Shown here: positions 1 through 14,190 of the stretch, one piece after another
How the letters are laid out: each line of letters starts with the position of its first letter
How positions within the stretch are numbered: position 1 is the first letter of the stretch
The notes under the pieces: generated by a model
Database searches by the model: none
What the model saw: only the letters and a program-made list of their open reading frames with translations
What the model was told of the DNA's origin: nothing
Made by a program: the position numbers and the translations under genes
Assembly: GCA_004794655.1 (NCBI GenBank)
Contig: SMMW01000585.1
Coordinates: forward strand, 7,625,501 to 7,689,500
Source of the DNA: Marisa cornuarietis
Taxonomy: Eukaryota; Mollusca; Gastropoda; Architaenioglossa; Ampullariidae
Reading direction: 5' to 3'
DNA: 64,000 nt

Positions 1-2220
1 TAAGAGAGAGAGAGAGAGAGAGGAAGGGTACGTATGAGGGAGCGAGTCACTTAATTGGCAGCTTCACTAAGAACGTCCCGTTGCTACAAACATCGAGCTG
101 TCAACTTGTCTTGTTAGAGAAAGGACATCAAGAGTAAAAGTGGTTCACTATTTTCCTTCACTGAGCTGCATAATAATAATAATGAGCATTTATGTACCTC
201 ATTTCCCTACACAACAGAAGGTCAAGATGCGCTTTAAGACACAAAATTCACACAACACACATACGGACACAGACAAAAACATGTTACCAGAAAAACGGAC
301 AGAGACACATCAACAACCATACACACAAGACAGAAAAACCTGCGCACTAGTGCCATGGAAGTACACGCACACGCACGCATGCAGGACTATATAGCAGACT
401 GTGAGCGGAAAAGGTAAACTTGAGGTAGCGTCCGGAACTGGCAGAAAATTCTGAGCAGTCACATCATGCACGAACTCAAGACTCGCATGTTCCAACGGCG
501 ACAGGCGACGTGAGACCGCAGAGGACATGGCTGTCAATGTACTCAATGGCAGTTCTCACAACGATGGCACGAACAGCAGCAGTTCTGACGACAGGGAGGG
601 ATGGTGTACCCGAGCCCACGGGTGAGGAGAGGGCCCGACCTTCGTCAGTTTTTTTTCGGTTTTTTTTTTCTTTTAAACAAAAGCTAAAAGAAAAGGCATC
701 ACGACATTTTCCTAGAGAAAGGGTGCGAATAATTTGATATTTTTATGTCATTTTCCCTCATTTACTGACCGCTCACATGTACATAGCCCGAAAATTTTCA
801 TCACATGCATAGTTGTAGGTCCTATAGTGCGTGCACTTTCTAAACGTTTGCTGTCTACATTACGTTATTAAACGAAACGTAGAAGTTGCCAGTCGAATTA
901 TAACTTGTAAGCACACTGTTTAGTTATATATACTTACAAATAATAAACGATTACAACTAATAATTATTGCAATGGACTCGTAAATATCGTCTGCCCTGGG
1001 GCCCGACGTGCTGTTGACTTTCGGCGTACCTGCACAGCAGTTGCACAAACAGTCGAGAAAATTCATGGGGTGATTGCAGAACCGATACCGGAGAGATAAA
1101 TTTATCCTGGCGACACCCATATTTAAAAGCGAAAAAGGGTATAGCAGGATGACGCAGATGTGGCAGTAGAGACTGCATGCTAGTCACCAAAGAGGTCCTC
1201 ACAAAAAAAGAAGCAATTTGGTGCACACAGAAAATCCAGAACATAGCAACTGGCGTAACAGAAGCATAGATGAACAATTTACACAAAAGTGAAGCAGCTC
1301 TGCGCGAAAAGACGAAATAAAGAGATGGAGATTAGTCGCCAGCTTCTATATACCCAGTTAGGCAAAGGGACATATAATTCTAAAGAAAAATAAGCACCGA
1401 AAGTTGACAATAAAATCACAGTGGGAGAAATAATCCCTGGTTTCCCCATACCCTGGCAAGTGAACAAACATTAATTACTACTATCTTTCTTTCTCTCTTT
1501 ACGGTACCAAATTACGACATTGTCCAACTGAACGTAGTCTTCTGCACAATATTTTTTTTTCCTACTCGTAATAACATAAACATCGACATAAACATGCTCC
1601 GAATCGAGCAATGTATACAACGCCAATATAGGTCATGACCAAACCATAGGCGATAGGATCCTGCCAAATTTGATGGATTGGACAAACGGTACATAAGTTT
1701 CAACATGCACGTACCACCCAGCCACACACACACACACACCACATATCATGCATGGACGGGTTCACAAACGTATTAACTGGGACACATTGGTTGGTTAATT
1801 GGGGATCAGGGAAGAACAATTAACGTTCTAAAAGTATACAATTTGAAAAGTTACAATATATATATATATATATCCTGGTGGAATTGTCAACCAATAGCAA
1901 ATAAACTGTCGGAGAACGTACTTTTTTGTTCTCGATAATGTTGAGTCTACAAATACCATTAATCTATGTAATACTCAAAATGACTGTTGTTGTTTTTTTC
2001 TTCTACACATTTATATAGGTGATGTTGATGCAGCTAGGGAAAAACAAATGCATGTACAGATTGAAAACAAGGAAACATACGTTAGGTTCAAATTTAAAAA
2101 AAATCAGATTCTATAATTTCTACAATTAAGTTTCAGATCGCTGCAAAGTTTTTAGCACTGGTTGTATAGTTACATGGGAAAAGTAAACGTTCGTGTCCCC
2201 TGTTTATTTACGTACTTGAC
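1..2220. other. Upstream intergenic DNA, no recognisable gene
   Basis: AT-rich sequence with an (AG)n tract at the left edge, a (CA)n tract at 1724-1739 and (TA)n near 1857-1873. One copy of a dispersed repeat (GAAAGTTGACAATAAA core) lies near 1399-1455. The small open frames here have no recognisable domain and no supporting splice or start context. Confidence 0.6.
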
Positions 2221-2411
2221 CGCATGGCTAATTTGCATGAGAGTTTTCCCAGAAGGCTCTGTCTCTAACGCATGCGCAATTAGGAGACATCGTCACTGCA
2301 ATCGGGCGTCATTACATGTGACGATCCTCAGGCAGAAAGCAGTCTAATTTGCTGACAAGTTGTACAGGTATCTGCTTACTTTCATATGAAGCGCCAGCAG
2401 GAGTGCCTGTG
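2221..2411 (+). promoter_or_regulatory. Probable ILRUN 5' leader and core promoter zone
   Basis: The bases just before the ILRUN start contain a palindromic CGCATGCGCA (2269-2278), resembling an NRF1 half-palindrome common in housekeeping promoters. No TATA box is placed convincingly. The exact start site, and any untranslated first exon, cannot be fixed from sequence. Confidence 0.3.
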
Positions 2412-5400
2412 ATGGATGTAGACAGTGATCTAGATGGCAAACTGCTTCAGCAGTTTAGTTCCATGGGTACTACAGATCGAGAAGTTCTCATCTCAGAGTT
2501 CCAGAAACTGCTGGGAAACAAGCTGAATCCGGAATGTTGTGCTTTTTTCTTAGACATGAATAATTGGTAAGTAAGTATAAGCGATTCTTAATTTATTCTA
2601 GTTATAAATGTACGAACGTGTTAATTTACGAAGATGTCAGAAATGATCCTTCTGTATATTATGTCTGATCGAATTTGAGCATCAGCTATTAAGTAGGCCT
2701 ATCACTGTACTATGCAATCAGCTGGCCAGTCACCGTGTGCGACTTCAGTCAGCTGGCAGAATAGTATTGCAAAAGTAATTTCACTCTTAAGAGAAGGTTA
2801 TTTTGTGCAACATGTTATGTGATCAGAAGCTAGTTTTGGATACTTTACAAGCGAATGACAATGATATCAGCGATATCCATGGGACACCGTAGTTCATTTA
2901 AAGATCTAGTCCAAGTAAGAAGACAACGAACGGGAATAAACCACAGCGTGCTATTGCTTTAGTTAAGTAACGTAGCGAGGACTATTCTATGTTAATATAT
3001 GATCAATATAAATTGCAATTGATACTCTGTATCAGATCATTAGTGTGCTACAGAACAGTGGAAAATGTTTTTTCCAGGGCTTGTTTCTATGAAATAAGAC
3101 TGTAATGCCAGTGCTCAGAAAAAAATTAGCAATGTTTTATAATTTTCCTGAGCAGTTTTTAAATTTGAATTTTATGTATAAGTATTTTTAAGATCAGTAT
3201 TATAGGTACATCAGAGTATATACAACATCTCAGTTAATTCCATGTTGTCATTGAAATGATTTCAACATCCAGGAATCTACAGGCAGCAATAGGATCCTAC
3301 TATGATTTTGAACAGCCAAGTGTAGTCTTGCCATCTATGGCATTGGTCAAGGATGTCACTGTTGGGGAAGGAGAATCTGTACCACCAAGAACCAAGTTTT
3401 TGAAAACTTGGCGAATTCAAAATACAGGTGAGCTGAAACTCCTAGGATTTAAAGAACATTAGATGATGGTGGAGGCACAATTTAAGTTTTCAATAACAGT
3501 AACATGTAGCAAATTGGCTGCTTATAAATAAAGCAAGTGTGACAATGTTTTTATGTTGGGGAAGGGGTTCTGGCTGAGAATTATGCAAAAATCCACTGTT
3601 GCTCTGTGGCAGAAATATTCTTTTTATCTATGAGAAGTTCTTGATTGAAAGTTGACAATAAAGCCACAGCTGTGTGTGGCAGAAATCAACCCTGGCAGGT
3701 TATAAAGCTAGCCACACCACACTATCTAAATATAACATTTGAAATTTTGAAAAACAGGTGGCATAGGGTCTGTTTCAGTTATTTTTAGGAGATATTTCTG
3801 CTTCATTCACCTTGTTCTATGATGATTTCATCACCCTGGTTATTCCCACTTGTCTAAATAAACTTTGGGCTACTCATCTATTGGAAGGAAGTGATGAGGC
3901 CAGGTAGAGTCCATTTGTGGGTGAGCAGTCACATGTGGGTTGTTGAGAAACTTTCTACATCTCGTTTATTAAATGTGTAATTCAGTGACACATTCTAACA
4001 AGATGTTTTGTGAAGGACCAAAAACTTCCAGTTTCCTGTGAAAAAAGAATTGCTGTAGTAGAAATGTTTGTCTAATCTTAGCGCAGGAGCTAAGCCAGTA
4101 ACTGTCATTTTATTGTAATTTGACTCTAATAGATGGACACTGTATGATTTACGCAAATCTGTCTTTTAGACACATCAGTATCAAAATCCTTGCCAAAAGA
4201 TTGCATAGACTTTTTTCCACCAATGGTAGACAGCTATCACAGTGGATTGCTGTCCTTTGGAATCTGCGTTAATAAGGAAGCAGATGATTTGGTAGTAGGT
4301 TGGATTTTTCATGGATTTTACTGCCTTACTGTTGTTTTCATATGAAAAGCTGTAGTTGGTATTTGACATCAGTATGACTCAAACACATCTCTCTCAGAGA
4401 GATATTTGACATTTTGATCATTTTATTGACAAACCATTGGGTTACTGTCAAGGGGTTAGGGTCGTTAATATTAAAAAAATAAAACAGGTTATCTCCATAT
4501 CTAAATACAATGGTCTAAATACTCACAAAACATCATTCTCGTGTGACGATCAGTACTATTTCTGTACATACATTTCTTGCTTAATAACAGTATCACACAG
4601 TTTAAAAGCTCTAAATAGAAAACGTGAAATCTGCCTAATGGTTCCATCAGAGTTGTCTCCCATGACTCGTGCCACACTGTCTTGGTCTGTAGGGTCCACA
4701 CCTTGCAGTGCTGGGACTTGTTTTCTGATTTGGGAATACACTTTACAGAAAAAAAGCACATGTGGTTACCACACAAGTCCAAAGCCATTTACACACAACA
4801 ATTCTTTTATGTGATGTGCCCAGTTGTGTTTCTCTAATTCTTGCATATGCAACAGCATATTATAGCTTTTACGTGAAAATTTATCATCTGACATATTAAC
4901 AAGCCTAAGCCAATATTTGATAAACCTTACTTTAGATAGTATACACATTGGAAATCTACCCAGATCACCATAAATTATTTTATTTGGCGTATTCAGCCCC
5001 ACACCTAGAAATCTTTTGCAAGCAAATAAGTGAACTTTTTCTACCACCTCAAAGACCTGATAGCCCCACATTTCCGATCTATACAATAAAATAGGGGCAA
5101 TCTGCATATCATATATTTAAAAAAAAACTCTCTAGGAGTACTGTCACCTAGTTTCCACAGGCTTCCCTCAGAGAGAGAGGGAGAGAACTGCAAACTGTGT
5201 TTGTAACAGTATATTTCATGGCTCTCTCAAAAATGTTGCTTGACTTATTGTTGCATACGTTCATACATATTTTTTATTTTTAGGATATGGAATATATTTT
5301 TGAGGATTGTTGATAGAGTCTATAGAAAGATAGTGGAATAACAGAACAGATGTCACTTTTTAACACTCTGCCATTCACTTTATCAAAGATACTGATGTCT

Positions 5401-7721
5401 TTTGTAATCACCAAAGTAAAATCGAATGTGTCTGGCCTCTAGCTTCTTTTTTTCAGTTAAAGAAATGAAAATGTTAAAGGGTAAAAGATTTCATTGATCA
5501 ATTTTCTATTTTATAAGGATATGGCTTTTGCAGGTACAGAAGCCTGGCCACCAGGATGCAGTTTGCGTTTTTGTGGAGGGGATAACATGGGAGTAACAGA
5601 CTGGTGCATTGTTGATGCTCTTGCACCTGGAGAGATTTATGACCTTAGCATAGAAATGACAAGTCCAATGTGCACAGGCGTCTACCAAGGCCAGTGGCGT
5701 ATGTCAACCCCCACTGGCCATTATTTTGGAGGTGAATTTCTTTCTCTTTTCTGAAGTTTTTCTAAATGATTTTATTTCAGGCCAAGTTATTTTTGATGCA
5801 TAGAATTTAAACATTGACGACAAAGGGCTGTTTTACTTGAATGTAAGAAGGTGGTTATTTTTTAATTTGCATGTTGAAGCCTTATCTTTGTAAAAGTTAT
5901 TTAGGTCTTTTCTTATGCTTTACTGTTAAGTGATTCATGAAAGCAGGGGCAATGTGATATATCATAATAGTATAGGCAGCAGTTTTTCGAATCTGCACAC
6001 AGTTATGAAAAAGTTTGTCAAGTAGCAAAAATTCAAATGCAGACCTTCTGATCATTTGTGTTTCAGGGGATTGTCAGACACTGATGTTTTCATTGCATTT
6101 TTTTTTTCTCTCCAGAAATTATATGGGTGATAGTAACAGTGGAAGAAAATGGTCTTCTTGGTCTGACACAGCAGATGTCTCGATTTGGCAACTTTGGGTC
6201 TCAAGGACAGTTTGATGACAGTCGTTTGTACAGCCCTAGTCAGATGGCGCTAGTGCCTGTGACATCGGCAGGGACAGCATCTACCCTGCATTCAGAAAAC
6301 CCTTGTGCAAGCACAGTTTCAGACATCACTTCTCAAGAACCCGGCTCCATGCCCGCATCTCCAGCTGAACGCTGGCTTTTTCAAGTGAGTCGACATAACT
6401 TTTTGTTTTTCCTTGAAATGGCAAGTTTGTTTTGTATTCATCTTCACTTTTACTATGGGCATTTTACTATCAGAATTACCACACCTAAATGCCAAATTAT
6501 GTTACATGAATAGAATTTCTTTCACACAAATAAATGTGCCATCACAATTGCGTGCAGACATACTGCCAAGTTTATTGCCTGTCTTTGCATTTACCACGAT
6601 TGTTTAAGGGAAGCCCAATTTTTGTTCACTAAGTTCATGTTACATGGTGTTCCAGGAAGAGAGAAACTTACTTCTTTGCCTCTCCCAAGCTTAAATCTTC
6701 GTCTGACTGGTCTTTCCAAGAGTCTACTGCCCTTTTATGTCTGCAAACTGTCTTTCTTTTTTGAATGGTAGTACTTTCTGTCATCTCTGGATATTGGCAA
6801 GACTCATGACAGTTTTCTTTCACACATATTCTTTTGTCATTTTCAAGCTAATCAGTGGTGTGGTGATCAATGAAGTCAAAACCACAACAGTGATATCAAA
6901 TTTTGATAAGACTGTCCTATTGTGGATTCTGGACTTACCTGATGGGGCACCAGTTGTTGTTATTCACAAGCATATGTCACAGTATTACTTATGACTGCAC
7001 TAAGCATGCACACTCCTTGCAATTTGCACATCAGAATAACTTTTGATGCAGGCAGTGGTCATTTAGATTTCCTGCACAGTGAAGTATTTGTTTTTATTAT
7101 CACTTTAGATCTATTTTGACAGTTGACCAAGATACATTTCTACATCATGTTGATATTGCTTGGTGTGAAATAACTGTACTGTAGATAATAGTAATGTAAA
7201 TGACACCTGAGATAATATTCATTCAGTATAGTAATTGAATAGTTCCAATAATTTTGAAAAATATAACTTTTCAGTCCTTGGGGAGGGAAGTGTTTTACAT
7301 ATTTTGAAGCCAATTTTGTTTTTGTTCAGTTGGTAAACATATCATCCTCATTGCCTTTCCTTCCCCAACCCAGGGGTCAGATACCCATTCACCAGCTGGA
7401 TCAACTGGGGAAAGTAGGCTGGGATGCATTGGTATTAAACTGACTTGTGTTTGCTTCTCATGCTTTGGACACCAATGCTTACAGCACTCAACTATCCACC
7501 CCCTACCCCCATGAATGCAAGCTAAGTTCTATAAGGGTGTGCTTTAGTTGTTTTTGTTAGAACATAATGTTGTATGAATAATGTAACATGCTTCCATGAA
7601 ATGTGAATGGAATGACATCTGCTTAGTACCACATCACTGTGTGTGTGTGTGTTTTTTTTTCCAGAGCTCAGCTGATGAGGCACCACACACAGATCATTCC
7701 CAGGATACAGAAATGTCCTAG
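2412..7721 (+). CDS. ILRUN: ILRUN (C6orf106)-like protein, UBA-like plus NBR1-like FW domain
   Basis: Five coding exons: 2412-2566, 3273-3427, 5534-5731, 6116-6384, 7665-7721 (834 nt, 277 aa; the human protein is near 298). All introns are GT-AG and junctions keep frame. The start is the ATG that opens MDVDSDLDGKLL, matching the human N-terminus; TTG-started sequence upstream in frame is not conserved. Residues 1-65 form the UBA-like part (TTDREVLISEFQKLLG, then NLQAAIGSYYDF). Residues 75-180 form the NBR1-type FW (four-tryptophan) domain: W98 in KTWRIQN, W108 in EAWPPG, W158 in YQGQWRM, W173 in IIWVIVTVEENG. The C-terminal tail (about 180-277) is Ser/Pro-rich and poorly conserved. In vertebrates the protein dampens IRF3/p300-dependent cytokine transcription and influences lipid metabolism; that role here is inferred from the family. 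Intron 2 carries a LINE fragment. Confidence 0.95.
4430..5130 (-). pseudogene. LINE reverse-transcriptase C-terminal fragment in ILRUN intron 2
   Basis: On the minus strand 5107-4766 stays open for 113 aa and reads as the region after the RT core of non-LTR retrotransposons: an ILLYRSEMWGY block, then EKVHLFACKRFLGV, TPNKIIYGDLGRFP and KYWLRLVN. The order and wording match the post-polymerase segment of a widespread invertebrate LINE group. The frame then changes and weak similarity continues to about 4440. The polymerase core and endonuclease are absent, so the copy is 5'-truncated and dead. It lies antisense within ILRUN intron 2. A second fragment of apparently the same family is near 61690-62640. 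Confidence 0.75.
7320..7505 (-). mobile_element. Degraded tRNA-derived SINE, family B
   Basis: The plus strand shows TTCCCCAACCC, then an AGCTGGATCAACTGGGG block, a divergent tRNA-like head and CAACTATCCACC. This is the same order as the better preserved copy at 53864-54101 (CAGCTGGGTCGACTGGGG, then CCACTCGGCCATCCGC). The tRNA-like A and B boxes are decayed. It lies in ILRUN intron 4. Confidence 0.6.
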
Positions 7722-9961
7722 TGTACAGCTGTGGATGGATGTGCAGGCAGTGTGAATGTGGGCTTGTTCTGGGTGCAGGCTTTTACTCAAGCATTTTGTG
7801 ATTTGTTGAATGAATTAGCATCAATGCAGCAATTTTGTGTGGGAAAGATGCTATATCTGTCAATGTGTTAGTTTCAAGTGTTGAAAACAAAGAAATACAT
7901 ACTATGAGAAAATTGACCAGTCATAGTCAAGGCTTATATCTAATTTGCACAGTATCTTACAAGTTCTTTTTTTCAAATAGAGCCTGTCTTTGAGTTTCTA
8001 TGGTTTGAAGAATCTTTTCACTGGTGGTTCAAATCAAGCTGTTGAAGATTTATTGCATATAGTTTCCTCATGTTTTATGTAATAGAATTTGAAAGACTGT
8101 AAAACTGGTTGGTATATGTTAATATTGCCTAAATATATATATACCATTTGTAGTCACACCTGTGGCAGTGCATGGGTGGCCAATTTTTCTTAAGAGAGTG
8201 AACAAAGAACATGGGTAAATTTCCTTTTCTGCATTTTCAAAAAGAGGCTAAATCTTTTTCGGATGTTACTATATTTACTACAGCTACTCTCTTCAAAACA
8301 TTAACAGATCCCATAGTGATTCTAGTTGTTTTGATATTAGCCCATATGTTCATAACTCCACCTTGAGAGTTTTGTGGCCATCCCCCTCCATTTCACTTTT
8401 CTTTAAATTACATCTGTTTTGCAGAAGCATTGTCACAAAACCAGTAATCCAATCCAGCTTTAAGTTAAAGTGGCCCCCCCCCCCACCTTCTCCTTTTAAT
8501 CAGCATTTTGTTTGATTCCCATTATAACCTATATGATATAGCATATGATTCCTAAATGGTGGGTGTTATCTGTGATAAAAAATATGTACAATTGCTGAAG
8601 ATACTTTACAGTGATTGCAAGCAAGAAGGTCCTTGTGATGAAGGGGGTTTAACAGGTCTTAGCTAGAAAAATGTGCATGTGCATTTTCCCTATGTGTGTT
8701 CAGGCCTCAACAAGGTGTTTGTGGAAAATATGGTATAGAAATTTTTGTAAAGTTTTCCTAAGTTTGTACTGAAACAATGGAAAAGCTCCCTCTCTCCTAT
8801 TACAACATTTATTATGAAAGTCACTTGATGCCATAGTTTCACTAGTACAGTAGCAGTATGAAAACATGTCTTTTATAGAAACATTCTAGATTCCACTGCT
8901 AGATTCCCCGAGAGATCATAAATAAATAAAAAAAAGAAAACTGGGAATATACTTAACTGTGACCTTATTAGCTTTTAAACAAAAGCTGAACTATGGATAG
9001 CTGAAATCCTGTTGCTTGCTTTGATTTATTTTCAGGTCATTTTGGGGCAAACATCTTTATATAGCTTTGGTCGTTTATGGTCAATTATAAACCCAGGATA
9101 GAGGTGATGGTGAACTTGAGAGACGGGGAATTTTGGTACCTCTGTCCTGCCAGTAAATGGTGGCTACTTTCAATAATTACATGCATATTCCTTGGGACTT
9201 TACCTTAATAAGTGAAATCTGTTACTACATCCATTTATGCCATCTTCATATTTTGCATCTTATGGAAATTTGATGTGCATTGAGGCTATAAAGTTTGGGT
9301 TTTTTTTTAATCTTAAGTTGTGGATAACCTTTTATACCAGTCATTCAGGACAAGGAAACAGCACATTGCAGATTGAATCGTTGAGGATGACTTTGCGAAG
9401 ACTGCACATATACTGTTGTGATAATCCTAAAAATTATTTGTACTATGATTTTTTTAAATATATATTTTGATTGTTGATAACCTGTGGTATCTTAGGGATG
9501 TGAAGCAATGCATGGTTTGTCCTGCATTTCTTTTTTTTAGTTTTTGGGAAGCAGAGGGAGGATGAAAAAGATTTTCTGACCATAAATTTGTCAGATGTTT
9601 CTTTTAATTCAAACAAATAGTTCCTCACTTTGTCATTTGAAATCTCAAGATAATAAACAAAAATTATGACAGATCTTTTGATCAGATCAGGTGCCCATTT
9701 TTTGCTGGTATTATGCAAATACTAGTGTATGTGGAGATCAGGTCACATGACTGAGAAGGTAGCTTTTGTTTTGTAGTCAAAATCCTTGTTTTGATTCAGT
9801 TAGTGCTCATTGATAGCTTGATGTTTGTAATGGTAGTATCAGACTTTTGTCCATAGACTGGTAGTTCTGAGAATGGCTGCTCGCTTATATCCAGTGCTGA
9901 GATGTCTTCATAGACTTTGTTTATGCTGATCTGTTTCTTTCATCAGACTTCTTTGTATATA

Positions 9962-10002
<41 letters not shown>

Positions 10003-13000
10003 TGTGTAGATAGCAGAGATTTCAAAGGAAAGTATATTGGTGGAAATTCTACTCCTGCCCACTAGCTTGACAGACAAAGGGAGAAAGAAATGTGCAAGTC
10101 GCTTAACCAATTGGTACCCTGAAATAGTGAAGGATTTTATGCATTTTAATTGGTTTAAAAGGATATTAAACATGGTTTAACTCATCATGATCCTTCAGAA
10201 AAATGTCGCTAGCATGCTGTTTTCTCTTTGCATTTGCATGCGTAGAGGGTATGTTGAATCTTTTCCAACACTTGGTTCACAATTAGGTTTGCTTCCTGTG
10301 AAAAAAGCATGCTCCCCGGTATCAGATTGGTGAAGAAGTGTTTTCTTTCATAGCTGAGCATTTAGCTTCAATGTTTTTAACAATGCTAGAGAAAAGAGGG
10401 ACCCATATTAAATATCAGAGCTAAGAGGCATGAATGAAACAGACACATGAAAGATTTGTGCTTTACTGGTAGCAGAAAGTGCATGGAGTTATGTGTGTCT
10501 AAATCCTTGCATTGTCTTTGCATGAGGAAAAGGCTGATGTCAGCTGCAGTGGGTGCTTGCCTTTTCATTGTGTTTGTCACATTTCACTGTATTCTGCTGC
10601 AGTTTGTTCTCTTTCTTAAGTGGCTACTGTGTGTTGAAATAGCATGTGCATTTCTTTGTTATGAGCGCACCTGTCTGCTGCCTCTCTATATTTAAAATAG
10701 TACAAGAAAGTAAAAACTGAAAGCTAACCAGTGTCTTTAAATTATATCTAGACTGCTATTCATATGTTTTAACAGATACTTCCAAGCGTTAAGGGACAGC
10801 AAAAATACCAGTTGCCTATAGGTATAGAGACTAACAACAATTTTTAGCTCACTTTCAACCAGTTCACTGTGTTCTTGTATGTTTGGTTATGTAACTATTA
10901 AAAACTGTTTGCAATAATTTCTTTCTTAATTTTTGCTTTTCTGCAACTAGATAACAATTGTATACTGATCCATGAAAGTAGAGGACATTATACGTATTTA
11001 ACTTATTTATTTGTATAGTTATAGATCTTTACTTGTGTTGGATGTAAAGCAATCCCAAGACAATATGCATATAAATATCCAGTCTTCAGAACAGAACTGA
11101 GTTATGGCTGTCACAACTAAAAGTGATGATGAAATTTGGTTACACAAAACTTATTGAATGCTTACGAAATCACATAGTCAAGCTTTGTACATTTATCAAA
11201 TCAGAAGGGTAGATGCATATAACAGGTCTTCCTAAGGATGAAGGCAACAGGTGGTAGAAGAGCAAAGCTGAATATTTTCTTGCAGTATAAATATTTTCAT
11301 GTTAAATAGTGCAGAATTAATTTGATAAAAGTGAGCAAAACATGCTTAATGTTTGTTGTTAGTACAAATGGAAGTCTTATTCAAGTCAGTTCTAACAGCT
11401 TCTGAACATTTAGTACCATTTGAGGTACCTTTAAATGTTCCAGCCTTTGTCTAAGATGGCGATGATGTAGCCATGTTCACATGATTCACTCAGAGAAGCT
11501 GTTACATATTTTGCCTGAAAAGGTTTATGTGGGTAGATTAAAAAGTATGAGAAATGTTGATGCTTGTAAAGCATATATCATCCAGAATTATTACACATGC
11601 AGTCTGGAGTGTCTCTAATTAGTAGTCATGAAAACCAGTTAACCAGTTTGTATTGGTTGGAGCTACATAAAACTCTCCAGTTAAAAAAACTTTGAAGAAC
11701 ATGCAGTGGATGGAGCAATACAGTGGTTCTCATCTAATGAGCTGGCAAGTGATTGTTAGTACTGTCAAATTCTTCCCTATAATGCTGTTTATATTTAACT
11801 TTTTTTTTTCTTTGGATGTTACCATACACAAACATGAGGGTTACTAGGGAACTTGTACATCATTTGGCTCCCGAGTTATATTTGTGTTAAGGCTTCATGT
11901 GAAACTTTAGCTAGCAGCCCTGCAGCATGCATATTTAAAGATATCTTCAGCCATCCCAGCTCCAGAAGAAACATTGGCTAAGCATCTACTGACTGATATC
12001 GAAGGGGTTTAAATATGCAGCAGTAAAATATGAAGCACAAATGAAGTTTTCTTTGTGCTTTTGTCCCATGATGTCATCATGTTTGTGTGATGATCTGTGG
12101 CAGACATGAAAATTACTACATTTATTTAATGGTCTCTTTGGTGCAATTGTAAAGTGTTTTTCACCATTACACCAAGGATCATGGGTTCTGACATTGCCTC
12201 TGGCACTCATTTTTTCTCCACTGTTTAGTGACTTGACTAGCTTGCCATGACATTGCCTTGGTCACTGACTTTGCATAAACAGCTCCCAAACAACTACTCA
12301 ATAAATGTTTCATCCTGTTATGAAAAAGGCTGAAGACAAAGCAGAAAAACAGAACCCATACAAAATTGCATTTAAGGGCGTTCACCACCATAAAACTCTG
12401 GTTCAGTTTTATACAACTTTGACCTTCTTACCATTTTATAAAGCTGTTATCACTGTTTCTTTTATTATTATAGCTGTTATTTAGGTAGCTTTGCCACGAA
12501 CACAAAATTGTAATAATCTTATATTTTAGGTTTGTCTTGCTGCACAAGATATCTTTGGAACATTGTATTTGTTTGATCTGTCCTATAGAACTTGGGGTCT
12601 GGAATTTCCAAGCATGCAGTTTTGTTGCGCTGGTGTAGACTTGTGGATACTGCTACTACAAACATCTATAAGAAATTCTCTGTCCTGAGTTGGGTTCTGG
12701 TCTTGCATGAACTCTTTCACCTGCCAATCACTGTCCCCACCCTCCCTTTGATTCACAGTAATAGTTTGATCTTCCAGCTAATTTTGTTTATTTTTGCATT
12801 TCGTGTGCTCTCTACTCTTCATCAGAACTGCTGCAATGGGCATAACTTGAGCATGTGTGGTTGAGGAAGATAGGACTTGCAATTTCAATGAACATACTTC
12901 AGATAGATCTGTCCTCCCTCTCTCAACCAAAATCCTTAATTTTGTTTTTAAATATGCAGTTCTTATCTAGGCTAGGTTTGACTAGGTAGTTTGTAAGCAT

Positions 13001-14190
13001 TTAATTTGAATGTAACATTACTTCCCTTTTCTACTGAGTACCTAAGCATTAAATCGCATTTGAATCAGGCACTGAAGGCTAGTTTGCTGCCTGGTATGGC
13101 CCTTGAATTATGGTATATTCCAATTTCCACATCAGGTGACTTTTATCCCCATATATGCTAAGGCAATATCTTGCTTACTTTGGTCTGACGCTTGCCAATA
13201 TTTCTTTTAAAGCTCAGAATTTGTGTGCACCTATCCATGTATATTGGAAAAATATTAAACCTGAAAACCACTTTAAAACTTGGGAGTTATAAAAGCTAAA
13301 AAAAATACCAGTAGTAAATTGTCATGAAATTAAAGTCTATTGGGTCTATCTATTTATATTGAGCCAGAAACCTTAAGTAAATGTACATTGTACTTTCAAG
13401 ATTTTATAAGAACACAGCTTTGCATACTTAACAGTAACATGATAAAATTCTTGACTTCACATTAGAACCAGCAAGAATGAGCTGGTAGCTCAGACCTATT
13501 AACATGTTTGTCTTTTTTTTTTTAACTAGCATGTAATTGCACAAACTTTCTGGATGGATATTAAGATTATTTTATGAAGCAATCCATGGAACAGATTTTT
13601 ATAATTCATATTTATAGTCTTTGTAAGAAAATGTCACAGAATAATGTATTCCAGTTTCCTCCCACCTTTTTTATCCTTCTCCCCTCAAAATGTGTATGAT
13701 CTCTTGGTGGAAGCACTTTCCCGTCAAACCAAGCAGGCAACATTTTTTTCATATAATCTTTAAGATTGCTATGAACTCAGGTGTGCATACACATGGGAGT
13801 TTGTTTTTACATTTATAGCAAAAATTGAAATGCAGTTCTAGATCTTACTGTCCTGTATGCTAAACATCCAAACTGTAAGCATTGTGTATGTGCATGCATG
13901 CATGTGTAAATGTCTCCATTTAGTTTTCTTCTGGTGTCATGCCTTTCACATGTTGTTCAATCAGCTTTTGAATGTGAGAGCAAAGGAATGCAAAATACAT
14001 ATCGGAGGATGGTTTCCCCAGTGACTGTACATAAACATGTCACCCTTATTGAAAACATACCCAAGCTCAGTGAGCTTGAGGTGAAAGGATTAATATCTAT
14101 CCATATATGCTGACCTTGTTTTATTGTTATTTGTGGTGCATTAGACAGACATGTCTTTGTTAATAAAGCTGTCTCTTGTTGATGCTAGCC
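7722..14190 (+). other. ILRUN 3' region: possible long 3' UTR, no other gene seen
   Basis: A 6.5-kb AT-rich stretch follows the ILRUN stop, without recognisable coding sequence. Candidate polyadenylation signals are AATAAA at 8921-8926 and AATAAA at 14162-14167; the latter is followed by T/G-rich sequence (CTTGTCTTCTGTGTTC), a good downstream element. A (TA)n(TG)n microsatellite lies at 9956-10000. Low visible repeat content would fit a long transcribed 3' UTR, but this is inference. Confidence 0.4.
14162..14167 (+). terminator. Candidate ILRUN distal poly(A) signal
   Basis: AATAAA with a GT-rich stretch about 25-45 nt downstream. A nearer alternative exists at 8921-8926; sequence alone does not decide which is used. 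Confidence 0.35.

Noticed and set aside
310..546. Minus-strand open frame near the left edge
   Set aside because: No ATG at its start, no domain, and no clear donor at the end of the better-looking segment.
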